Positions 44,327 through 50,979 of a DNA stretch of 64,000 nucleotides are shown one piece after another. The stretch is from contig NZ_CP106735.1 of the NCBI RefSeq assembly GCF_025639805.1, positions 2,885,501-2,949,500 on the forward strand. Reading direction: 5' to 3'. Position 1 is the first letter of the stretch, and each line of letters starts with the position of its first letter. A program made the translations under genes and the position numbers. The notes under the pieces were generated by a model, which had not been told where the DNA came from, searched no databases, and saw nothing but the letters and a program-made list of their open reading frames with translations. The stretch comes from Reichenbachiella carrageenanivorans (lineage in GTDB: Bacteria > Bacteroidota > Bacteroidia > Cytophagales > Cyclobacteriaceae).

Positions 44327-44800
44327 TTACTTTACTGGCTTGGGCAGTGGTATGAGCAGCGTTCTTAGCGTTGGTTGAAGGGGTGGTTGAAGCACTGCTT
44401 GAATTAGGTTTAATTTTGTTTTTTTTTTTCTACTCTCAGCGGATTTTAAACCTCCTTCTTTACCATGGCGAGATTGCATTTCTCTATAATCTTGTATCCC
44501 CTCCATATCTGCTTTAAGATCATGATGATAAAACTGATTCTCATCCAAGACAAAAATCTCGTATTTAGTTATAATTGATTTGCAAACTCTAATATCGATA
44601 GCATTGCGTTTGCACCATGCATTAATTTGCGCCAGAGTCAAAGAGAAACTTTTTTGCTTTGCTAATAATTCAAGCACTGCCATGAAAATACCATAACCTT
44701 CCCATCCGTGCTTTTCCATCATTTGTATGATGTTCATGCTTTCTAACATGTTCAGATGATGTTTGAAGTAGTAGGTGTGTAGTTTGGTAGCGTCAGACAT
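44327..44800 (-). CDS. Replication-initiator-like protein (DUF4373-type), copy 2
   Basis: Protein identical in sequence to copy 1, with the same A11 run at 44,419-44,429 (plus-strand T11) and the same ribosome site. Keeping two intact copies of the same gene about 2.5 kb apart suggests recent duplication. Confidence 0.7.
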   Translation of the reverse strand: MSDATKLHTYYFKHHLNMLESMNIIQMMEKHGWEGYGIFMAVLELLAKQKSFSLTLAQINAWCKRNAIDIRVCKSIITKYEIFVLDENQFYHHDLKADMEGIQDYREMQSRHGKEGGLKSAESRKKKTKLNLIQAVLQPPLQPTLRTLLIPLPKPVK

Positions 44801-44995
44801 ATTGCCCCCCCTCCAATGGTTCAGATATAAAAGATGCGTGGAAGTGGGTGTGCTTGCGTGCATAGAAAAGTGCACGCATACCGTAAAAGTGTCTAAAATT
44901 GCTTAAATTAGCCATAATTGTTTTGTGATGGCGTGGTACTGGTAATACCACGCATAAGAAATCATAAAAGTGGAAAGTCGCCTATTTGGGCGGCT

Positions 44996-45277
44996 TTATT
45001 TGTTGGTAGGGGTCTTTAGGAATCGTTCGATTGACTCTCTCGTGATGTAGGCTCTTCGATCTCGTTTCACTCGATCTAGGCGGGTTTCGTTGATGAGTTT
45101 GTGGATTTTAGTCCTTCCAAAATTTAGAATACTACATGTCTCTTTGATACTTAAGTATTCTTTTTGAAGAACATTATTCTCTCGAAGAATCAAATGCTTT
45201 ATTTCTGCTATATCAGATTTCATGAGTTGAATCTCTTGATAAGCCTCTTTGGGAATTGCTATTAATGTATGTTCCAT
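44996..45277 (-). CDS. Excisionase-like small HTH protein
   Basis: 93 aa from ATG 45,277. YLSIKETCSILNFGRTKIHKLIN is a MerR-type winged HTH as in Xis/excisionase proteins (LSIKETCS plus TRESIERFL). Located between integrase-side genes and the replication gene, consistent with directional control of excision. The last ~26 codons lie in the direct repeat and are shared with the dnaB tail. Confidence 0.75.
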   Translation of the reverse strand: MEHTLIAIPKEAYQEIQLMKSDIAEIKHLILRENNVLQKEYLSIKETCSILNFGRTKIHKLINETRLDRVKRDRRAYITRESIERFLKTPTNK

Positions 45278-45328
45278 TTTCTCTGCTTTAATTTTACAAA
45301 GCAAGAGTAACGTTCAGTGTTGTTTGGA

Positions 45329-45384
45329 TGCAAGAAAAAGTTGTGTTTGCAAGTCTCTTGCAATGTTTATAAATGTTTTGCAAG
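45329..45384. promoter_or_regulatory. TTGCAAG operator cluster before the excisionase-like gene
   Basis: TTGCAAG-TCT-CTTGCAA (45,347-45,363) is a perfect dyad with 7-bp arms. Half-sites TGCAAG at 45,329 and TTTGCAAG at 45,377 flank it. The cluster sits 50-100 bp upstream of the excisionase-like ATG, where an element repressor or excisionase would bind. Confidence 0.5.
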
Positions 45385-45387
45385 GAA

Positions 45388-46098
45388 TTATTTTTTATAG
45401 CGCCAAGAATTGAAGACTTCCTTTAAATAATCTTGAAGATCTGGGTCAAGATTTCCTTTTTTTGGAATTTTGTTCCTTAACCCTGCTTCATTGATGAACC
45501 TATTATAGGTATCATAGCTGGTGTTTAAAACCTGGTTAGCAAAATCTTTTCTTTTTAGCGGGACAGGCTTTTTTTCGTTCTCTATGTGTTTCAGAGCTTC
45601 ATTTATTTTCCAAATATCTATCTGTTTTGCATCGAGAATTTCTAAATAATGCAAAAGCCATTTTTGTGCCTTTTCATTAAATCTATAAAAGTCACCTAAA
45701 TCTTTAAAAAGGTTTGGGTTAAGCAGTTGATCTTCTGGAGTGTATTCATCAACATTGAAGTAGGTTTTTATAATTTCTATTAAGTAATTGTTTTGATAGG
45801 ATGATGTAAGTAATTCTAAATTGGGGATTATGTCCTCAACACGAAAAAATCTTTTTCCTGTTTCTTCAATAGATATTTGATCATAAAAAAGTGGACGTCC
45901 TTGTGAGAAAATATAATTTATCTTTCTTAATGCCTGAAGCCATTCAATGGCTTCATTATGGACGAAGGTTCGGGTTATGACTTTCATTACATCTAGTTGA
46001 AAGTCTTCATATATATTATCAAAATATTCGCTTTTATAGAAACCAATTTTTTTATTTCTTTCAATATCTTCTTTTATACCTATTATCTTTTTGTTCAT
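45388..46098 (-). CDS. Element-borne hypothetical protein coupled to the integrase
   Basis: About 236 aa, charged and helical, no family recognised (ends LQDYLKEVFNSWRYKK). Its ATG at 46,098 overlaps the integrase stop in the ATGA arrangement, so translation is coupled. DYDLLNPNL-like central segments and a C-terminal HTH-like TYNRFINEAGLRNK are seen. Perhaps an integration accessory or regulator. Confidence 0.6.
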   Translation of the reverse strand: MNKKIIGIKEDIERNKKIGFYKSEYFDNIYEDFQLDVMKVITRTFVHNEAIEWLQALRKINYIFSQGRPLFYDQISIEETGKRFFRVEDIIPNLELLTSSYQNNYLIEIIKTYFNVDEYTPEDQLLNPNLFKDLGDFYRFNEKAQKWLLHYLEILDAKQIDIWKINEALKHIENEKKPVPLKRKDFANQVLNTSYDTYNRFINEAGLRNKIPKKGNLDPDLQDYLKEVFNSWRYKK

Positions 46099-47315
46099 AA
46101 TTTTAAATCTATCCATCCACGCATGGCATTCGCTTTGCTCTGACGACCGTAGATCTCAGTTGTCGATGTTTTTTGATGACCGAGAGCTCTACCTACCTTT
46201 TTTATGGGTACCCCAAGTGATACCATCATTTCTGTAAAACTGTGTCGTGCGACTTTTGCACTTATTTCTTTATCTATTTCCAACTGACTCGCAATTGACT
46301 TTAGTTTTAAGTTGAATTTTTGATCAGAGATGAGCTCCTTGAACAATAGTATTTTACTTGGTTTCTTATCCTTATTCCAGGAGGAAAAACGATCTAGAAT
46401 CTTTTGAGTGTCTGGAAAGATTGGAATAACGAATTCTTCATCATTCTTAGACCTGTGTCCTGCTATATACCTAACTGATTCTTCATTGTCTTCAAGTTTT
46501 ATTTCTTCAATATTGGCGTGAGTAAGGTTTCGAATGTCCGAATAGTATAGCCCGGTCAGACAGCCAAAGAGAAATATGTTTTTGAAAAATTCATCTCTGG
46601 GATCAGGCAATGTAGTGTCTCGTAAAGCGCGAAGCTCAGCCTGGGTGAGTGATACCCTACGACTCTTTTCTTGTTTAATTTTAAGATCATCAAACATCAA
46701 TTTCACATCCAATTTCACCAGACCTTCTTTTAAAGCTGCTCTATAGCATATTTTGAACTTATCAAAATGTTTGACACGTGTAACACCACGTAGTTTGCAA
46801 TCCACGGCAAGAAAGCGCTCAAATTCGTAAATAAATGTAGGTGTGAGGTCGTCAAATCGAATGTCTGGTCTAAACTCATTGAGCCTTACTTCAAAACTCC
46901 TGTATGTCTGTACAGTGAGTGGTGAAAGTTTTTCTTCGTCACTTTTGCGCTTATTGATATGACGAATGTATCTATCAATAAATTCGTTGAAAGTTTCATT
47001 GGTTTTGGATAGCTGAAGATGTTCCTTGATTTCTTTTACAGTTAATGGATGTCCCATTAAGATTCTATCCTGAACCCAGTCTCTTGTATGGAAAAGAATA
47101 TCTCGGATGATACGGTTGATTTCGGGCTTTAACACATACAAGTCTTGATGTGTGTCTCCAATCCAATCCCGTTTGTGAATAGGAGGGACTATGTCGAGCA
47201 GTGCATAATCTGTTTTTCCTTTGTGATATATTCGTAGATATACAGGGGATAGCCCTGATTTGGACTTGTAATTAAGTCTGTTGTGTACAACTGATATGGA
47301 AGGATATTTTTTCAA
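46095..47315 (-). CDS. int: Tyrosine recombinase (integrase) of the element
   Basis: 406 aa. The N-terminus with arm-binding region (VHNRLNYKSKSGLSPVYLRI) and SAM-like core domain are typical of Bacteroidota phage integrases. C-terminal catalytic motifs: VARHSFTEMMVSLG with Arg-His, LGHQKTSTTEIYGR with the His and the nucleophile Tyr. The position of the first Arg is GLYYSDIR, without the usual arginine, as reported for IntDOT-type recombinases. The start is TTG at 47,315. It lies 132 bp from the tRNA 3' end, the expected place for an integrase. Confidence 0.88.
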   Translation of the reverse strand: MKKYPSISVVHNRLNYKSKSGLSPVYLRIYHKGKTDYALLDIVPPIHKRDWIGDTHQDLYVLKPEINRIIRDILFHTRDWVQDRILMGHPLTVKEIKEHLQLSKTNETFNEFIDRYIRHINKRKSDEEKLSPLTVQTYRSFEVRLNEFRPDIRFDDLTPTFIYEFERFLAVDCKLRGVTRVKHFDKFKICYRAALKEGLVKLDVKLMFDDLKIKQEKSRRVSLTQAELRALRDTTLPDPRDEFFKNIFLFGCLTGLYYSDIRNLTHANIEEIKLEDNEESVRYIAGHRSKNDEEFVIPIFPDTQKILDRFSSWNKDKKPSKILLFKELISDQKFNLKLKSIASQLEIDKEISAKVARHSFTEMMVSLGVPIKKVGRALGHQKTSTTEIYGRQSKANAMRGWIDLKL

Positions 47316-47385
47316 TGCACTTTTTTATTAATAATAAAATTAATAACAAAAATGCGAATTTCCACGTATATTAGTGAACAATAAA

Positions 47386-47422
47386 AAACCCTAAAGCTCT
47401 AATGTATAGTGCTTTAGGGTTT
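47386..47422 (-). terminator. Terminator supplied by the element downstream of tRNA-fMet
   Basis: On the minus strand AAACCCTAAAGC and GCTTTAGGGTTT form a 12-bp stem, followed by TTTTTTATTG. It stands 28 bases past the tRNA 3' end and would replace the native terminator that is now at the other end of the element. Confidence 0.8.
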
Positions 47423-47449
47423 GGTGAGATTCGTTAAAATCCTCTCTAG

Positions 47450-47522
<73 letters not shown>

Positions 47523-47646
47523 ATGTTTGTATTTGTGTTGAATCAAGGCTAGAAAGTCATAAATTCACTAGTTTTTCCCTCAATTGCGATGCAAAAGTAG
47601 AAGTCTATTGATTAAAAAACAAGTACCTTTGGGTTTATTTTCTAAT

Positions 47647-48534
47647 ATGAGCGAAACTAATTTTAAGTCAGGCTATGTGAGCATCGTGGGTAAGCCTAAT
47701 GTAGGAAAATCTACTTTGATGAATGCATTAGTAGGTGATAATTTATCCATCATCACATCCAAAGCACAAACCACCCGACATCGGATAATGGGTATACTTA
47801 CTGGAGACAATTTTCAAGTAGTTTATTCAGATACGCCTGGTTTATTGAAGCCGCAATATACCCTGCAAGAATCTATGATGAAGTTCGTAAGTGCTTCCTT
47901 AGAAGATGCGGATTTGGTGCTTTATGTGGTGGAGCTGATGGAAAAGCAAGAGGACGAGGAGATGCTAGATCGTATCATTGCCAGCGGTTCTCCAGTGATC
48001 ATGGTGATCAACAAGTCTGACCTCAACAAAGGTTCTCGCCTTACTGATAAAATCGACTATTGGCAATTGCTATATCCAGAGGTGGAAATAATGAGCGTGT
48101 CTGCTCTGAATAAAGAAAACATAGACCTACTGTTTGCTCGGATATTAGAATTGATGCCAGAGCATCCTGCTTATTTCCCAGGGGATACCCTGACGGATAA
48201 GCCAGAGAAATTTTTTGCTTCTGAGATCATTAGAGAGCAGATATTTAAAAATTATAAACAAGAAGTGCCCTACAGTACAGAGGTTGAGATTGAGTCTTTC
48301 AAAGAAGACGAGGAGATCATTCGCCTGCGTGCGGAAATATATGTAGAGCGAAAATCGCAAAAGGGAATCATCATAGGTAAAGGGGGAGAGGCCATTAAAA
48401 AGGTGGGGACAGAAGCTCGATTGCAAATGGAGAAATTTTTCGGCAAGAAGGTCTTTTTGGAGACTTTTGTGAAAGTGGCTACCGACTGGCGCAAGAAAGA
48501 TAGCTTACTCAAAAAATTTGGCTATAAAGGCTAA
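47647..48534 (+). CDS. era: GTPase Era
   Basis: 295 aa. G1 GKPNVGKST, G2-G3 SDTPGLL, G4 NKSD and G5 SALN motifs are intact, and the C-terminal KH domain shows GIIIGKGGEAIKKVG. It binds 16S rRNA and assists small-subunit assembly. ATG 47,647; a leader ORF upstream is not needed. A TAnnTTTG element lies at 47,624-47,631. Confidence 0.95.
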   Translation: MSETNFKSGYVSIVGKPNVGKSTLMNALVGDNLSIITSKAQTTRHRIMGILTGDNFQVVYSDTPGLLKPQYTLQESMMKFVSASLEDADLVLYVVELMEKQEDEEMLDRIIASGSPVIMVINKSDLNKGSRLTDKIDYWQLLYPEVEIMSVSALNKENIDLLFARILELMPEHPAYFPGDTLTDKPEKFFASEIIREQIFKNYKQEVPYSTEVEIESFKEDEEIIRLRAEIYVERKSQKGIIIGKGGEAIKKVGTEARLQMEKFFGKKVFLETFVKVATDWRKKDSLLKKFGYKG

Positions 48535-48582
48535 ATCACTTTACATCTTTTCTTAGATCTAATAGCTTTGCGCGCAGTTGTT

Positions 48583-49350
48583 ATGCACCAAATGAATTCA
48601 GATAAAGTAAAAACTAAGCCTTTCCGATTGATTGTAAATAGACTTTATGTCCTTTATGTGGGCTTGGTTTTTATACTCACTTTCTTGCTGGGTACACCTA
48701 TAGTTTTACTTGCTTTTTTGTTAAAGACAGATCGATTGGCATTGTTGGTCAATCACTACTGGGCGCATATTTTCTTTTTGCTTATTGGCGTCCCGATTCA
48801 GGTTGTCCGTAAAGGCAAGCTAGATCATCAGGCTAATTATATCTTTTGTCCCAATCATTTTTCTTTTCTGGATATTGCTACCATGCCTTTTGTACCTGTG
48901 CCATTCAAGTTTGTGGGAAAGGTGTCTATTGTGAAAGTGCCCTTGCTGGGGCTTGTGTTTAAGCGATTTCATATCACTGTAGATAGGACTAGGTTGAGAG
49001 ATCGGTATGCCACCTATCAGAAAAGCATCGATGCACTTCGGTCGGGGTTTTCCTTAACCGTTTTTCCAGAAGGGGGGATAAGGGCCAGCCAGCCTCCTCA
49101 GATGGAAAATTTTAAAGAAGGACCATTTCGTATGGCTATTGAGACAGGAACGGCTTTGGTGCCAGTCACATTAGCCGATAATTGGCATATCTTCCCCGAC
49201 GACGGGCAGTTTCTGCTGAAAAGGAAAAAATGTAGAATGGTCATTCATGAACCCATCGACCCTAGAGGCTATACACTAGATCAGTTGCAAGATTTTCAAA
49301 ATGACGTACATCACATCATTCAATCAGAATTAGACCGATTGAATTCCTGA
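48583..49350 (+). CDS. plsC: 1-acyl-sn-glycerol-3-phosphate acyltransferase (PlsC)
   Basis: About 255 aa, inner-membrane lysophosphatidic-acid acyltransferase of phospholipid synthesis. The HX4D active site is in CPNHFSFLDIAT and FPEGGIRAS is the third motif; GTALVPVTL is the fourth. Hydrophobic N-terminus with LVFILTFLLGTPIVLLAF. Starts at 48,583 and 48,592 are both plausible. Confidence 0.9.
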   Translation: MHQMNSDKVKTKPFRLIVNRLYVLYVGLVFILTFLLGTPIVLLAFLLKTDRLALLVNHYWAHIFFLLIGVPIQVVRKGKLDHQANYIFCPNHFSFLDIATMPFVPVPFKFVGKVSIVKVPLLGLVFKRFHITVDRTRLRDRYATYQKSIDALRSGFSLTVFPEGGIRASQPPQMENFKEGPFRMAIETGTALVPVTLADNWHIFPDDGQFLLKRKKCRMVIHEPIDPRGYTLDQLQDFQNDVHHIIQSELDRLNS

Positions 49351-49431
49351 TTCCAATAGGATTGATGGCTGTGATTGTTATATTTATTTTTTGGTTGAAT
49401 TCAGCCCAATACTCCATTTTATAATAGAAGA

Positions 49432-50442
49432 ATGATCATAGATCTAAGAAGTGATACCGTAACTAAACCATCTGATGAAATGCTACAAGTCATGATGGCT
49501 GCCGAAGTGGGAGATGATGTGTTTGGCGAAGATCCTACCATTTTGATGTTAGAAAATAAAATTGCCAAATATTTCGGTAAAGAAGCAGCTATGTTTTGTC
49601 CTTCTGGTACCATGGCTAATCAAATAGCTTTGAGGATCAATACGCAGCCACAGGATGAGATCCTATGTGATCGAACTTCTCATATTTATAATTATGAAGG
49701 AGGAGGAGCAGCATACAATTCTATGGTGTCTATCAAATTACTGCATGGAGATTTGGGCCGCTTTACAGCTAATGATGTGAAAAAGAATATCAATCCTGAT
49801 GACATTCATTATGCGCGTACTTCTTTGATCGCTATTGAAAATACTGTAAACAAAGGTGGGGGTAGTGTTTTTCCGCTAGATGTCATCAAAGAGATTGCCA
49901 AAGTGGCCGTAGCTAATAAGTTGAAAATGCATTTGGATGGTGCACGGATTTTTAATGCGCTGGTGAGCTCAGGCGAAAGCGCCCTAGATCATGGTAAATG
50001 TTTTCATACACTTTCGGTTTGTTTCTCCAAAGGATTGGGTGCGCCAGTAGGATCTGCTTTAATTGGTTCTAAAGAGGCTATCGGTCGTGCACGTCGGGTC
50101 AGGAAAGTAATGGGGGGAGGTATGAGACAGGCAGGCTATTTGGCCGCAGCTTGTATATATGCTTTGGAAAACAATGTGGATCGCCTTAAAGACGACCATC
50201 GGAGAGCCACGCAATTGGCCAATTTGTTTGAGGATAAAATGTATGTGGAAAATATCGTGTCTGCAGGGACTAATATCGTTATAGTGACTCTGGCTAAAGA
50301 TAAGCCTATGAAGCAACTGCTTGAGGCATGGAAAAAGCGAGGCTTACTGGCTGTGCCGTTTGGTCCTAATGAAGTGCGCCTAGTGACACATCTCAACTAT
50401 ACCGATGATATGCTTCAAAAAACGATGGAAATATTGGCTTAA
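49432..50442 (+). CDS. ltaE: Low-specificity L-threonine aldolase
   Basis: 336 aa PLP enzyme splitting threonine or allo-threonine to glycine and acetaldehyde. DLRSDTVTKPSDEM at the N-terminus, HLDGARIFNA, and CFSKGLGAPVGS with the PLP lysine are characteristic. Overlaps the SRPBCC gene by 4 bp (convergent). Confidence 0.93.
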   Translation: MIIDLRSDTVTKPSDEMLQVMMAAEVGDDVFGEDPTILMLENKIAKYFGKEAAMFCPSGTMANQIALRINTQPQDEILCDRTSHIYNYEGGGAAYNSMVSIKLLHGDLGRFTANDVKKNINPDDIHYARTSLIAIENTVNKGGGSVFPLDVIKEIAKVAVANKLKMHLDGARIFNALVSSGESALDHGKCFHTLSVCFSKGLGAPVGSALIGSKEAIGRARRVRKVMGGGMRQAGYLAAACIYALENNVDRLKDDHRRATQLANLFEDKMYVENIVSAGTNIVIVTLAKDKPMKQLLEAWKKRGLLAVPFGPNEVRLVTHLNYTDDMLQKTMEILA

Positions 50443-50879
50443 CTTTCTGTTGCTTCAGCAAAAGTCTTGAATTGATTCATAAACTTAAGCGTCTGTTTAG
50501 GAAAAGCACTTTTCATAAAAAAGCCGATCAATTTCATAAATCCAGAAAATTGAAACTCATTTTCAGAGACCCATTGGGTTTGATGATCACTGGTGGCCAC
50601 AAACCTATTAGAAATGAGGTTATACACTCCTTTGGTTTCGTAGGTAGCTACAAGCTCTTCTGGTAGCGTGTTTTTAGCAATGGTCTCTATCATCTCTACT
50701 TCTCGTTTGCCCATTTTATAGTGTAATTTGGCTTTGGATCCAGGCTGACTGGGTGCTCCACTCAATGGCTCAAAACTAACCAAGTCTGGCTGCCATTTGG
50801 GCATGAGTTCTGGGTTGTCGAACAGTTCGATGACTTTCGCTCTTGGTAGGTCTATGAGTATGTCAACAGTGTATTTCAT
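50439..50879 (-). CDS. SRPBCC-family protein
   Basis: 146 aa START/Bet v1-fold protein with hydrophobic-cavity pattern: VDILIDLPRAKVIELFDNPEL, then beta strands PGSKAKLHYKMGKREVEM and QTQWVSENEFQFSGFMKLIGFF. Ligand unknown. Confidence 0.75.
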   Translation of the reverse strand: MKYTVDILIDLPRAKVIELFDNPELMPKWQPDLVSFEPLSGAPSQPGSKAKLHYKMGKREVEMIETIAKNTLPEELVATYETKGVYNLISNRFVATSDHQTQWVSENEFQFSGFMKLIGFFMKSAFPKQTLKFMNQFKTFAEATES

Positions 50880-50925
50880 GAGTAGTGTATTTGTTTAACC
50901 AATATAACTATTCATGCGTCAAAAT

Positions 50926-50962
50926 AAAAGCGGCACACTGATCAGATCCATGTGCCGCTTTT
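50926..50962 (-). terminator. Rho-independent terminator of leuS
   Basis: AAAAGCGGCACA and TGTGCCGCTTTT pair perfectly over 12 bp with a 13-base loop; on the minus strand a T-rich stretch (TTTTATTTT) follows. Lies 17 bp past the leuS stop. Confidence 0.9.
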
Positions 50963-50979
50963 GTTATTTTATAGCCAGA

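Larger units (their letters stand above)
44030..45076. repeat. 1.05-kb direct repeat, copy 2
   Basis: Nearly identical to 41,491-42,536 at an offset of 2,539-2,540 bases. It has one extra G near 44,051, which alters the last codons of its 88-aa gene. The dnaB-like gene lies between the two copies. Confidence 0.95.

Noticed and set aside
41491-45076. An insertion sequence or composite transposon made by the 1.05-kb repeats
   Set aside because: The repeats contain no transposase and no terminal inverted repeats, and their edges lie inside coding sequence; recombination between related elements fits better.
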